A DNA stretch of 64,000 nucleotides from ZC4RG20 sp963782445 (GCA_963782445.1 CAWAJM010000001.1:2108001-2172000), one strand, 5' to 3'; positions 17,117 to 26,875 are shown, counted from the stretch's first letter. The notes: a model not told the origin generated them from the letters alone. Numbers and translations: made by a program.

Positions 17117-18693
17117 CCGCGCTCGCCGACTTGCGCGGGCGGCGTGCACCGGTAGAAGCGGAAGCGGCTGACCGGCGTCGCGGGCGGCCAGGCGCTCTGC
17201 TCGAGGAACCGGCAGTTCATGGGACGCTCGAGCTTGAGATTCAGGTGCCCGTCGTCGGCCACGGGTACGACGAGAATTCCGGGGCCGCTGGGCTTGCCGA
17301 ACCAGAAGTCGAACTGGGACCTCCGGCTGTCGTTGAGCTGCACGGCGGCGGGGCGGGCATACCAAGCCAGCCGGCTCGCGTAGGTCCAATTGTTCACCAT
17401 GATCGTGGCCTTTGGTTCATTGGGAAAGTAACGTTTGCGGAGCCGGTCGGCCGCTTCGGCGGCCTGCTTCCAGCCCATGAAGCCTTCGACTGCAGGTTTG
17501 ATCGCCGGCAGACGCTCGACGGGGCGCAATGCGAGCACGCCGAAAATCCCCCCTACGAGCACGATCGAGACGAGCGCCGAGGCGCCTGCCGTGAGCCGGA
17601 TCGCGCGTGAGGCTGGAGCCGCGAGCCGGCCCGCGGCAAGCGGCACGAGCAGAAGCCAGCCCGTCAGCGTCCAATGCGGCAGCGAGGCGGCCGTGCCCCC
17701 GCTGATCGCGCCGGCGAGCAGCACGGGCAGTCCCAGGCATGCGAGCAGCCGCGGTAAGGGTTCGCGCGCCCGGACGATGGGGTGCCATACGGCCGCCGCG
17801 ACGATCGGCGAGTACGCGACGACTTGGCCCAGCGCAAACACTGCGAGGTTCCGAAGATGCCATGCGCCGCTGCCGACATGGTTCGACTGGTAGGCCAGGG
17901 ACGCCCAGCCGTGCCGCGCGTTCCAATACAAGACCGGCGTCACGAGCGCCAGCGCGACGACGCTTGCGAGCCAAGGCCCCGGCTCGGCCAGCCAATGCCA
18001 GCGCCTCTCCCATGCGATGAAGCCGAGCAGCCCGACCGGCAGCAAGACCGCCGTGTACTTGCAGAGCCCGGCCAGACCCAGCAACGCGCCCACTGTGAGC
18101 CATGCCGCAAGCCGGCCGCTGCCCGCCCCGTCGCTCCGGGCGAGGCGTGACAGCGGCCAGGCGAGCGCCAGTGCGCAGACGGCCAGCGGCAAGTCCGGCA
18201 CGAGCCCGATGCCGAGCACCTGCAGCGCCGGCATGCCTGCCGCGAGCAACACGGCGATGCTACCCGCCTTGTCCGGGTCGGCGCCGAAGGCCGGCGCCGC
18301 TCTCCGAGCGAGCCCGAACAGCAGCAGGGCAACGGCTACGAAGAGCGCGATGGGCCAGAGCCTGAGCACGAGCTCATCGCTGCCGAGCCGCAGGGCGAGC
18401 CACTGCAGCCAACCGACCATCGGCGGATGGTCGAAGTAGCTCCAGGCGGGGTGCAGCCCGTACAGCGCGTATTGCGCCTCGTCGACGCTGAGCGTCAGCT
18501 GTGCGCCTATCCAAACGTGAACGAGCGTCGCTGCGGCGACGACGGCGAGGGCCCAACGCGCGAACAGGCGGCCGCTGCGGGTCGCGGCGCACGCGCCCGG
18601 CGGGCGGCCGAGCGCGTCAGCCACTCCGGCCTCGTTCGAGAAAGGCTGCGGCACGGACGAACCTCCGGCCCGCGGACGAACATAGGCCCTCAT
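17113..18693 (-). CDS. GT39/ArnT-like membrane glycosyltransferase
   Basis: A 526-residue polytopic protein with the catalytic first periplasmic loop LSVDEAQYALYG (D-E) and YFDHPPMVGW, typical of PMT/ArnT-type transferases that take a sugar from a polyprenyl phosphate and attach it to lipid A or another periplasmic acceptor. About twelve membrane segments are followed by a C-terminal soluble periplasmic domain (from about residue 420). The ATG at 18693, preceded by AAGGG, is chosen over an ATG at 18711. It is the first gene of the operon with PAP2-GtrA and GT9; an ATGA overlap links it to the next gene. Confidence 0.88.
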   Translation of the reverse strand: MRAYVRPRAGGSSVPQPFSNEAGVADALGRPPGACAATRSGRLFARWALAVVAAATLVHVWIGAQLTLSVDEAQYALYGLHPAWSYFDHPPMVGWLQWLALRLGSDELVLRLWPIALFVAVALLLFGLARRAAPAFGADPDKAGSIAVLLAAGMPALQVLGIGLVPDLPLAVCALALAWPLSRLARSDGAGSGRLAAWLTVGALLGLAGLCKYTAVLLPVGLLGFIAWERRWHWLAEPGPWLASVVALALVTPVLYWNARHGWASLAYQSNHVGSGAWHLRNLAVFALGQVVAYSPIVAAAVWHPIVRAREPLPRLLACLGLPVLLAGAISGGTAASLPHWTLTGWLLLVPLAAGRLAAPASRAIRLTAGASALVSIVLVGGIFGVLALRPVERLPAIKPAVEGFMGWKQAAEAADRLRKRYFPNEPKATIMVNNWTYASRLAWYARPAAVQLNDSRRSQFDFWFGKPSGPGILVVPVADDGHLNLKLERPMNCRFLEQSAWPPATPVSRFRFYRCTPPAQVGERG

Positions 18694-18863
18694 TCCAGCC
18701 CTTGCAAACATCGTAAAATTGAGCGGCACAATGTGCCCTTTCGAGATTCCCGGAGCCCACAAGGACGCCCCCGCGGGTCCTCCAGCAAGTCCCATGCCAG
18801 CGCGGCCCGAATAGGGGCAACGGTCTGTTAGACGCCCGTCGGCCGATAGTCCTTCGTTCAGAG

Positions 18864-19215
18864 ATGCAAGTCGGCGGGACGGATCCCCCGAAGTGCCTCG
18901 TCCTCGTCATGTTCGACATGCTGTTGACGGTCTTCGTGACGGCTGCGCTGCTGGCAATCTACGAGTGGTACGAGGCGGACCTGCCCTCCCGGCTGCGCCT
19001 CGCGTTTCTGTGCCCTGGCATCTCGCGGCCCCGCGCGCCCAGCCCGGGTTCGGCTGGTTCTATTTCATCAACGAGCATTCCCTGCGCGTTCTCGGCACGC
19101 GCGTCCCGCACGACTATCATACCGGCCCGGCTCTCTTCTATGTGCCTTTCCTGCTTGCGGGCTGCGTGCCCTGGACGCCGTGGGCCGTTCTAGCCTTTCG
19201 CTGCCACAGCGCCGG
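18864..19215 (+). pseudogene. Remnant of a second GT39/ArnT-like glycosyltransferase
   Basis: One frame gives VLVMFDMLLTVFVTAALLA, matching an internal membrane segment of ArnT-like proteins. After a shift to another frame near 19000 the sequence continues as PWHLAAPRAQPGFGWFYFIN, then EHSLRVLGTRVPHDYHTGPALFYVPF and PWTPWAVLA, a characteristic stretch of the same family. The catalytic N-terminus, the segment between the two pieces and the whole C-terminus are missing. It is divergent from the intact GT39 gene. Confidence 0.75.
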
Positions 19216-19349
19216 CTCTCCGAGGCGCAATTCGTTAGAGCGGTCGCCGCCCGCACATGCACGAACCCCATCCGGCGAGCGCAATTTGCGCGCAGCCCGC
19301 TCGGCGGACTGCGGGTAGAATGACGCGTTTTGTCGAGCGCGTATTTCCG

Positions 19350-19781
19350 ATGAAGGCACTTCCCGCCTGGCTGCTTTTCTCTCTGGGGTCTGCTCTGTTT
19401 GCCGGCATGACGGCCATTCTCGGCAAGCTCGGCGTCGCCGGAATGAGCTCGAATCTCGCGACACTCATCCGCACGATCGTGATCTTCATCGTCACGGCCG
19501 GCATCCTCACGCTGCGGCGCGAATGGGAATGGCCCGACCAGATCCCGCTGCGGCCGCTGACGTTCCTCGTGCTCTCGGGCGTTGCGACCGGCCTCTCGTG
19601 GCTGTGCTACTACCGGGCGCTGCAGCTCGCGCCCGCCTCGCGCGTCGCGCCAATCGACAAGCTCAGCGTCGCCTTCGCGATCGTGCTTGGCGTGACGCTG
19701 CTGGGCGAGCCGCTGACGTGGCGCATCGCGCTCGGCGGCGCGCTCGTCGTCGCCGGCGCGCTCGTGATCGCGGGGCTCTGA
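19350..19781 (+). CDS. EamA/DMT-family transporter, short form
   Basis: A 143-residue, four- or five-helix protein corresponding to one EamA half (SALFAGMTAILGKLGVAG near the N-terminus; YYRALQLAPASRVAPIDKLS; GVTLLGEPLTW near the end). Short members like this act as dimers in place of the fused ten-helix form. ATG 19350 gives the usual N-terminus (MKALPAWLLFSLGSALF); an ATG ten codons upstream at 19320 is also possible. Substrate unknown. Confidence 0.85.
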   Translation: MKALPAWLLFSLGSALFAGMTAILGKLGVAGMSSNLATLIRTIVIFIVTAGILTLRREWEWPDQIPLRPLTFLVLSGVATGLSWLCYYRALQLAPASRVAPIDKLSVAFAIVLGVTLLGEPLTWRIALGGALVVAGALVIAGL

Positions 19782-19824
19782 TCGCGGCGCCTGCGGAGGC
19801 CCGGCGCGTGCAGGACCAAGGCCC

Positions 19825-21729
19825 TCAAATCTCGACCTGGATTCCGAGCTCGACGACCTGCTCGGGCGGAATGCTGTAGAAGGCCGTCGCGCTCAGCGCG
19901 TTGCGTGTCATATAGGCGAACAGCCGCTCGCGCCAGACCGCCATGCCCGGCACTTCTTCTGTCGGAATCAGGATTGTGCGGCCCACGAAGTAGACGATCT
20001 CGTCGACCGCGAGCTTCGGAATCAGATTCTGCTCCTCGCACAGACGCAGGGCGACCGGCACGTTAGGCGTCTGCATGAAGCCGTAATGCGCCACGACCCA
20101 GAAGAAGCCGCCGCGCAGGCGCTCGACCTCGAGCCGTGCCGCGGCCGGCACGCGGGGCACGCGGTCCGTCACGACGGTCAGGAGGATCACGCGCTCGTGC
20201 ATGCTGTGAATATGCTCTAGATGATGGGTCAACACCGGCGGCGTGTTCGGCCAGTAGCCGTGGCTGATCAGGAATACCGCGGTGCCGGGCACGCGCGTGA
20301 TCCGGTCGCGTCGAAGCGAGTCGATGAAATCGACGACGGGCGGAGTCTTTCCGCGATGAGACCAGAGAAGCTGGCGGCCGCGGCACCAGGTCTGCATCCC
20401 CCCATAGATGACGACGGCCACGACCATGGGGAACCAGCCGCCTTCGGGGATCTTGGCGAGGTTTGCGAAGAAGAAGGCCAGGTCGAGGATCAGGAAGCCG
20501 CACACGACGGCCACAGCGAGGCCTAACGGCCACTTCCAGGTCTCGCGCATGACGAAGAACGCGAGCACCGTCGTGATCAGCATCGTCGTGCTGACCGCCA
20601 TGCCGTAGGCGCCTGCGAGGTTGGACGACGATCGGAAGCCGAGCACGAGGCCGATCGTCGCGATCATGAGCACCAAGTTGACAGATGGAATGAAGATCTG
20701 TCCGGCCTCGGCGGCCGAGGTCTGGACGATGTGCAGGCGCGGACTCTGACCGAGCTGCACGGCCTGGTTGGCCAGCGAGAACGCCCCCGAGATCACGGCC
20801 TGCGAGGCGATGACGGTCGCGACCGTGGCCAGCGCCACGAGCGGGAAGCGGGCCCAGTCCGGCGCGAGACTGTAGAACGGATGGACCACGTCGCCCGGCT
20901 GCGCGAGCAGGCTGGCCCCTTGGCCGAAGTAGTTCAGCAGCAGCGCCGGCAATACGACCGCGAACCACGCGAAGCGGACAGGGAAACGCCCGAAGTGGCC
21001 CATGTCTGCATAGACGGTCTCGCCGCCCGTAACGACGAGGAAAACGGCGCCGAGCGTGAAGAAACCGACCATGCCGTTGTGGATGAAGAATTCGATGGCG
21101 TAAAGCGGATCGACCGCGCGTAGCACGGCCGGATGCGCCGCGATCCCGTATAACCCGAGCACGGCGAGCACTGCGAACCAGAGCAGCATGATCGGGCCGA
21201 AGACGACGCCGACCGCGGCCGTGCCGCGCCGCTGGAACAAAAACAGCAGGATAAGGATCGAGACCGTGAGCGGCAGCACGAAGCGGACGAGCCCCGGCGC
21301 CGCGACCTTGAGACCCTCGACGGAGCTCAGCACTGAGATGGCCGGCGTGATCATACCGTCGCCGTAGAGAAGCGACGCGCCGAACAGGCCCAGGGCGATG
21401 AGCACGGCGTTGCGCCGCGCCGGCGACTGCCACGGCTCGAGCGACGCGAGCAGGGCGAGGATGCCGCCCTCGCCGTGGTTGTCGGCGCGCATGATGAAGG
21501 CCAGGTACTTGACCGAAATCACGAGGATCAGCGACCAGAAGATCAGCGACAGGATGCCCAATACCGTCGCCGGCACGGGTTGCAGGGGCTGGCCGCCGAA
21601 GAAACACTCGTGGATCGCATACAGCGGGCTCGTGCCGATGTCGCCATACACGACGCCCAGGGCCGTGAGGCTCAGCATCGCCTTGCGGCGCACGGCATCG
21701 TCGCCGTCGTGGCTCGTCGCGTCGTTCAC
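19825..21729 (-). CDS. kup: Kup-type potassium uptake transporter
   Basis: A 634-residue K+ transporter of the Kup/HAK/KT family with the hallmark GVVYGDIGTSPLYAIHECF near the N-terminus, the conserved RADNHGEGGILALLA and YGDGMITPAISVLSSVEGL, about twelve membrane helices to residue 440 and a cytoplasmic C-terminal region. It mediates proton-coupled K+ uptake across the inner membrane. The start is a GTG at 21729 with a GAGAG site; the family's usual length is 620-630. It is divergent from the TonB receptor gene at 21924; the 194-base gap must hold both promoters. Confidence 0.95.
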   Translation of the reverse strand: MNDATSHDGDDAVRRKAMLSLTALGVVYGDIGTSPLYAIHECFFGGQPLQPVPATVLGILSLIFWSLILVISVKYLAFIMRADNHGEGGILALLASLEPWQSPARRNAVLIALGLFGASLLYGDGMITPAISVLSSVEGLKVAAPGLVRFVLPLTVSILILLFLFQRRGTAAVGVVFGPIMLLWFAVLAVLGLYGIAAHPAVLRAVDPLYAIEFFIHNGMVGFFTLGAVFLVVTGGETVYADMGHFGRFPVRFAWFAVVLPALLLNYFGQGASLLAQPGDVVHPFYSLAPDWARFPLVALATVATVIASQAVISGAFSLANQAVQLGQSPRLHIVQTSAAEAGQIFIPSVNLVLMIATIGLVLGFRSSSNLAGAYGMAVSTTMLITTVLAFFVMRETWKWPLGLAVAVVCGFLILDLAFFFANLAKIPEGGWFPMVVAVVIYGGMQTWCRGRQLLWSHRGKTPPVVDFIDSLRRDRITRVPGTAVFLISHGYWPNTPPVLTHHLEHIHSMHERVILLTVVTDRVPRVPAAARLEVERLRGGFFWVVAHYGFMQTPNVPVALRLCEEQNLIPKLAVDEIVYFVGRTILIPTEEVPGMAVWRERLFAYMTRNALSATAFYSIPPEQVVELGIQVEI

Positions 21730-21923
21730 GGGACTCTCGTTGCGCACGAAGCGGGCGAGTTTCGCGTATGGGCGACCGATTTGGCAATCGCCCGTCTCCC
21801 GCGAGACCGAGGGCGGCGGGCCGGTCTCGGGCCGGGGAGCGGCGGCTCCGAGCGGCAAACTTCGCCGTTTACGCACCCCCACCCAGCGCCTATCCTGAAT
21901 ACGCAAAGGAGGCGCGGCTCGCT

Positions 21924-24281
21924 GTGGACGGCATTGGACGAAAGGGACTCTCGTGCCTCGCGGCGGGGCTGTGCCTGCCCGTGGCCGTCGGTGCCCAGAC
22001 GCCGGCCCCCGTGACCGCCGCAACGACCATGGACGAAATCATCGTCACCCCGCTCGAGAGCGGCGCCGGGATCGCGCGCGAGAAGGTCCCCTACAACGTG
22101 CAGACGGCGACAGCCGCGGAGATCGCGGCGAGCCAGAGCTTCGGCGTGGCGGACTTCATGAACCGCAACCTCGCGAGCGTGACGCTCAACGAGAGCCAGG
22201 AAAATCCGCTGCAGCCGGATATCCTCTACCGAGGCTACACGGCGTCGCCCCTGCTCGGTCTGCCGCAGGGCATGGCCGTCTACCAGAACGGCGTGCGCAT
22301 CAACGAGGTGCTCGGCGACACGGTCAACTGGGATTTGATCCCCGAATCCTCGATCGCGCGCATGAGCCTCGTCGGCGGCACGAATCCGGTATACGGGCTC
22401 AACACGCTCGGCGGCGCGCTGACGATCACGACGAAGAACGGCTTCACGCACGAAGGCACGGGCTACGACGTTACGGGCGGCAGCTTCGGACGCAAGACGG
22501 CCGAGATCGAGAGCGGTGACAACAATGGCCGCCTCGGCTACTACGTCACGGCCGACGGCTTCGACGAGCGCGGCTGGCGCGACGCCTCGGGCTCGAGTGC
22601 TAAGAGGCTGTTCAGCGCGCTGAGCTATCGTTCGTCGGCGGGCACGAGCCTCGATCTCGACCTGAACTTCGCGCATACGGATCTGACCGGGAACGGTCCG
22701 ATTCCGGCCCCGCTGCTCGCGCGCGACCGCGCCGCCGTATTCACGTATCCGGACAACACCCAAAACACGCTGAAGTTCGTCGAGCTCCAGGGCGAGCGCA
22801 TGCTCGGCGGCGTCGACCTTTCGGGCAACGTCTTTTACCGGGACAGCGACACCGACTACTTCAACGGCAACGACTCGAACTTCGGCGACTGCGCGAGCGC
22901 CGGCGGTCCGCCCGGTCTCCTGTGCCCCGAGGACTCCGCTGCGCCCGCGACGGACCAGTTCGGCGCAGCCATTGCGGCATCCGATCCGGACGGGGCCCCG
23001 CGCGATGCTGTCAATAACATCGATACACGCAAGCAGCTCGGTACGGGCGCGAGCGTGCAGGCGAGTCTGAGCCAGTCCATCGCGGCCGGCAACCGCCTCG
23101 TCGTCGGGGGCGGGTACAGCCATGGAACGGCAACGTTCGCCTCGCGGCTGGAGATCGGCAAGCTCAATCCCGACCGCAGCACGAAGGGCAGCGGGATCTA
23201 CGTGCCCGCAGGCGGCACGGCCGTCCACACACTGGCGCGCACCTGGTCCGTTTACGTCACGGACACGCTCTCGGCGACGGCACGGCTCGCGTTCACCGTC
23301 GCGGCCCGTTACAACGATACGGAGGTCGCTCTCCACGACCTCGGCGGCACGACGCCTTACTCGGTGCCGGCACCGAAGCTCGAGGGACGGCACGACTATG
23401 GCCGTCTGAATCCAGCCTTCGGCGTCACCTTCATCGTCAGGCCCGCCGTCTCCCTCTACGGCAGCTATAGCGAGTCCTCGCGGGCACCGACGCCGATCGA
23501 GCTCGCTTGTGCGGATGCGGCGGCGCCCTGCACGCTGCCGAACGCGTTCCTGGCCGATCCGCCGCTCGAGCAGGTCGTGACGGACAGTGTCGAGGTCGGC
23601 GCGCGCGGCGGAATTTCCGGGCTGGAGTATCATTTCAGTCTCTATCGCTCCGACAATACGAACGACATCGTCTTCAACAGCACCGGCGGCGCGACTGCGA
23701 CGCAAGGGTTCTTCAGCAACGTCGGCACGACGCTTCGCCAGGGCGTCGAGCTCGGGCTCGCCGGCCGCTGGAGCCGTCTCGAGTGGTTCGCGAACCTGAG
23801 CGCGCTCGACGCCGAGTATCGGACGCCGTTCACGGCGCCCAGCTCCAACCATCCCTTTGCCGATGCCGAGGGCCACATCGAGGTTCAAAGCGGCGACCGC
23901 ATCCCAGGAGTGCCGGCCCGCACGCTGAAGCTCGGCGGCAACTATCGCTTCGGAGAACGCTTCTCGGCGGGCGGCTCGGCCCTTTACGACTCGGGCGTCT
24001 ATCTGCGCGGCGACGAGGCGAATCTGCTCGGTACGCTCGGCGGCTATACCGTCGTGGGTCTGCATGCGACGTATCGCCTGGCCGGCAGGATCGAGCTCTT
24101 CGGCCGTGTCGACAATGTGTTCGACTCGCGCTATGAGACCTTCGGCCTGCTCGGCGACAGTTCCGGCGTCGCGTTCGATCCGCCCCTGGGTAACGATCCC
24201 CGCTTTCTTTCGCCCGGCGCGCCGCGCTCCGTCTTCGTCGGCCTTCGCGGGACGTTCGGGGCCTCCCGGACGCGGCGGTGA
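21924..24281 (+). CDS. TonB-dependent outer-membrane receptor
   Basis: A 785-residue receptor. The start is a GTG with AAAGGAGG upstream, giving a signal peptide ending VAVGAQ. Shortly after come EIIVTP, the same TonB-box-like motif as in the receptor at 4419-6563, a plug domain with ILYRGYTASPLLGLPQGMAV and a clear GGTNPVYGLNTLGGALTI, then a barrel with SESSRAPTPIELAC and an extracellular cysteine-containing loop (about residues 325-345). Unusually the last barrel strand (VFVGLRGTF) is followed by a short basic tail ASRTRR, so the terminal aromatic residue is not the last one. Substrate unknown. Confidence 0.93.
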   Translation: MDGIGRKGLSCLAAGLCLPVAVGAQTPAPVTAATTMDEIIVTPLESGAGIAREKVPYNVQTATAAEIAASQSFGVADFMNRNLASVTLNESQENPLQPDILYRGYTASPLLGLPQGMAVYQNGVRINEVLGDTVNWDLIPESSIARMSLVGGTNPVYGLNTLGGALTITTKNGFTHEGTGYDVTGGSFGRKTAEIESGDNNGRLGYYVTADGFDERGWRDASGSSAKRLFSALSYRSSAGTSLDLDLNFAHTDLTGNGPIPAPLLARDRAAVFTYPDNTQNTLKFVELQGERMLGGVDLSGNVFYRDSDTDYFNGNDSNFGDCASAGGPPGLLCPEDSAAPATDQFGAAIAASDPDGAPRDAVNNIDTRKQLGTGASVQASLSQSIAAGNRLVVGGGYSHGTATFASRLEIGKLNPDRSTKGSGIYVPAGGTAVHTLARTWSVYVTDTLSATARLAFTVAARYNDTEVALHDLGGTTPYSVPAPKLEGRHDYGRLNPAFGVTFIVRPAVSLYGSYSESSRAPTPIELACADAAAPCTLPNAFLADPPLEQVVTDSVEVGARGGISGLEYHFSLYRSDNTNDIVFNSTGGATATQGFFSNVGTTLRQGVELGLAGRWSRLEWFANLSALDAEYRTPFTAPSSNHPFADAEGHIEVQSGDRIPGVPARTLKLGGNYRFGERFSAGGSALYDSGVYLRGDEANLLGTLGGYTVVGLHATYRLAGRIELFGRVDNVFDSRYETFGLLGDSSGVAFDPPLGNDPRFLSPGAPRSVFVGLRGTFGASRTRR

Positions 24282-24291
24282 TCCCCGCGAC

Positions 24292-24797
24292 TCAGTCGCC
24301 GCCCTTCGAGGGCTCGCTCGGCAGCGTGAACACGAGCACGAACGCGACCAAGACGAGTCCGATATTGACCCACGAAGCCGTCTTGGCGCTTGCGAGGAAC
24401 GCCGCCGCGATGCTGCGGCCGTGACCTGTCATCGTCCCGAAAAAAGCCGTGCCGACGCCTGCGATGCCGACGGCGCTGCCGATTCTCTGTGCGGTCCCGA
24501 GTCGCTCTGCGCCAAGCCGCTGCCGAGGCTGCCAACCGTGAACACGATGAGGCCGACGAGGAAGGTCAGCTTATGGCCGTAGTTGTCGCCGAGACGTCCC
24601 GAAGGAATGAGGACGAGACCGAAGGTCAGCGCATAGGCCGATACGATCCATTCTAGTACGGCATTCGAAACGTGGATGCCGGATTGAACGTCCGGGAGCG
24701 CGACGTTCACGATCGTGACGTTGAGCAGTGCCATGAAGGCCCCGACGAGCATAACGCTCAGCGTGCTCCAATTGTTGCGGCTGTTGCGTCGGTTCAA
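24292..24797 (-). pseudogene. DHA2-type MFS drug exporter with most of the gene deleted
   Basis: A TTG start five to six bases after GGAGGT gives the classical DHA2 N-terminus (FMALLNVTIVNVALPDVQSG, then YALTFGLVLIPSGRLGDNYG). At about 24500 the frame jumps to what is normally the last sixth of the protein (GTAQRIGSAVGIAGVGTAFF, VNIGLVLVAFVLVFTLPSEP), ending at 24292. About 300 residues covering helices 4-12 are gone and the junction is out of frame. This is a true deletion, not a read error. Its stop is 11 bases from the TonB receptor stop on the other strand. Confidence 0.9.
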
Positions 24798-25001
24798 CTG
24801 TACCTCCAGTTCGGGAGCGCTTTCGCTTACTCACGTTTCTAGCAAGGATTGCGCCGGCAGCGACAACGGCCGCCTCCCCGCCCCCCGAGAGTCCCCACCG
24901 GAATCTTCTCGGCACCTGGATCGGTCGTAGCCGATTTGAGGGTGGCATGGTGCTTGCAAGCGCTCGCTGTACAGGCCGTGAACTCTAGGAGTGACAGCAG
25001 G

Positions 25002-25739
25002 ATGCTGGCGAACGGCAATGCGCACGAAGCGCCGAGGCACATAGAGAGACGGAGCGCCGCGAAGCGTTCCGACCTAACACCTGCCGCGCTCGCCACTGTG
25101 GTACGTACGTTCGCGCTGGCCTGCTTGATCGGGCTCGCCGGTTCCGTGGCCGGCAATCTTGCGGCGACACTGATCGTCAAAGGCTACGACCCGATCAGCG
25201 AGACGATCAGCCGCCTGGCGGCAGGCAATGACGGCTGGATACAGGACCTCGCATTCGTCTCGTTCGCCGTCGGCGTGCTGTGCTGTGCGGTCGCCGTCAT
25301 TATGGCGCGCTGCGCATATTGGAAGTGCGCCTTCGGTGCGTTTCTATTGATGCTGATCGCCGTGGACGTCGGCGTGATCGTCGTCTATCCGTACAACCAG
25401 CCAGGATCGGCGAGCTCGACGATTCACGTCGAGGCGGTCTGGGTGCTCGGGTTTCTGGTCTCCGGGGCGACGTGGGCCCTGTCCCACGTGCTGCAAGGCG
25501 TGAGTTCACGCTGGCGCCCGGGCAGCGTGACCGTCTGCCTGACGTGGATCGTCCTCGCACCGCTGCTCGTGCTCGTACCGAGAGCCTGGGACGGCGCTTA
25601 CGAGCGCGCTCTCGCGCTGGTTTTCCTCGGCTGGATCGCCGTGTTGTCGTGGATCCTGCGCGACCGTGCGGAGCAGCTCGTGGCCAAGCCGACCCGACCC
25701 CGGCGGCCGACGCGCCAACCGCCGGCGAAGCGGCGATAA
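25002..25739 (+). CDS. DUF998-family membrane protein
   Basis: A 245-residue protein with about six membrane helices and an arrangement typical of DUF998 (GYDPISETISRLAAG after the first helix, then paired helices). The family has no established function. An AGGAG site lies ten bases before the ATG. The C-terminal tail is very basic (Arg/Lys/Pro-rich, about 20 residues). It is followed by a good -10 element and the pirin gene. Confidence 0.8.
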   Translation: MLANGNAHEAPRHIERRSAAKRSDLTPAALATVVRTFALACLIGLAGSVAGNLAATLIVKGYDPISETISRLAAGNDGWIQDLAFVSFAVGVLCCAVAVIMARCAYWKCAFGAFLLMLIAVDVGVIVVYPYNQPGSASSTIHVEAVWVLGFLVSGATWALSHVLQGVSSRWRPGSVTVCLTWIVLAPLLVLVPRAWDGAYERALALVFLGWIAVLSWILRDRAEQLVAKPTRPRRPTRQPPAKRR

Positions 25740-25743
25740 CGCG

Positions 25744-25749
25744 TATAAT
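25744..25749 (+). promoter_or_regulatory. Consensus -10 box upstream of pirin gene
   Basis: A perfect TATAAT lies four bases after the DUF998 stop and about 105 bases upstream of the pirin start. No good -35 is visible at 17 bases, so an extended or activated promoter would be needed. In DNA this GC-rich a TATAAT in an intergenic gap is noteworthy. Confidence 0.45.
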
Positions 25750-25855
25750 CGCGTGCGGCACATCGGCCGGCACCGCGCCGAAGCGATGGACCTCGTGGCC
25801 GCCTCCGGCGCCCCTCGCCGTCGCTGCCATCCAGTCGAATGGTCAGGAGACCGCA

Positions 25856-26875
25856 ATGACCCAGGATCTCGTCCTCGCCGCCAGGCCTCTCGGGTTCCCG
25901 TGGGAGGCCGTCGATCCATTTCTTTTTTGTACGTATCACAACGACACGTACCCGGCCGGCAACGATCGGCTCGGTCCCGCCGCATCGCTGGCCGGGCGCA
26001 ATATCGGGCAGGACTTCGAGGGCAAGGACGGCTGGCGCATGTATCACGGCCGCGTCGTGCCGGGCTTTCCGCGCCATCCCCACCGTGGTTTCGAGACGGT
26101 CACCATCATGCGCCGCGGATACGTGGATCATTCCGACTCGCTCGGCGCCACGGCCCGTTTCGGCCCGGGCGACGTCCAGTGGCTCACGGCGGGCCGGGGT
26201 ATCGTACATTCGGAAATGTTTCCGCTCCTCGCGCGGGAGGAATCCAATCCGCTCGAGCTGTTTCAGATTTGGCTGAATCTGCCGGGCAAAGACAAGATGG
26301 CGGAGCCATTTTTCGCGATGCTTTGGAACGAAAGCGTGCCGCGCCATCGCAACAGGGACGACCAGGGGCGCGAGACGGAGGTGACGATCGTTGCGGGGCC
26401 GATCGGCGATGCGCGTCCGCCGTCGCCGCCGCCGCACTCATGGGCCTCAGACCCGCGCAACGACGTCGCGATTTGGACCCTGAAGATGCAGGCCGGCGCA
26501 CGCTTCACCTTGCCGCCCGCGCAGGCCGGCACGAATCGCACGCTCTATTTCTTCGCGGGGGCCTCCGCGACCATCGGCGGCCGGCACATTCCCGTGCGCA
26601 CGGCCGTGCAACTGCGCGCAGACGCGGAGACGATGCTCGAGAACGGTTCGGAGGGGGGCGAGCTGCTGCTCCTGCAGGGGCGCCCGATCGGCGAGCCCGT
26701 CGTTCAATACGGGCCGTTCGTCATGAATTCGCGCGTCGAGATTCAGCAGGCCATCTACGACTATCAACGCACCGAGTACGGCGGTTGGCCGTGGCCGAGC
26801 GACGACCATGTCCATTCACGCGACGCCGGCCGGCACGCGCGCCATCTGGACGGGCGGTTGGAGCGTGTAGGTTGA
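25856..26875 (+). CDS. Pirin-family protein
   Basis: A 339-residue bicupin. The N-terminal cupin has the metal ligands of pirin: the two His of HPHRGFETV and the His and Glu of GIVHSEMF; LFQIWLNLP is also conserved. Pirins bind Fe(II); some bacterial members act as quercetin dioxygenases, others as redox-dependent regulators of pyruvate metabolism. The C-terminal cupin carries SRVEIQQAIYDYQRTEYGGW, a usual ending, then an extra ~20-residue His/Arg-rich tail. AGGAGA precedes the ATG. Confidence 0.9.
   Translation: MTQDLVLAARPLGFPWEAVDPFLFCTYHNDTYPAGNDRLGPAASLAGRNIGQDFEGKDGWRMYHGRVVPGFPRHPHRGFETVTIMRRGYVDHSDSLGATARFGPGDVQWLTAGRGIVHSEMFPLLAREESNPLELFQIWLNLPGKDKMAEPFFAMLWNESVPRHRNRDDQGRETEVTIVAGPIGDARPPSPPPHSWASDPRNDVAIWTLKMQAGARFTLPPAQAGTNRTLYFFAGASATIGGRHIPVRTAVQLRADAETMLENGSEGGELLLLQGRPIGEPVVQYGPFVMNSRVEIQQAIYDYQRTEYGGWPWPSDDHVHSRDAGRHARHLDGRLERVG

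Noticed and set aside
21726..24065. 779-codon minus-strand open frame
   Set aside because: Antisense to the TonB receptor, with the low-complexity Arg/Ala/Val composition of a shadow frame.
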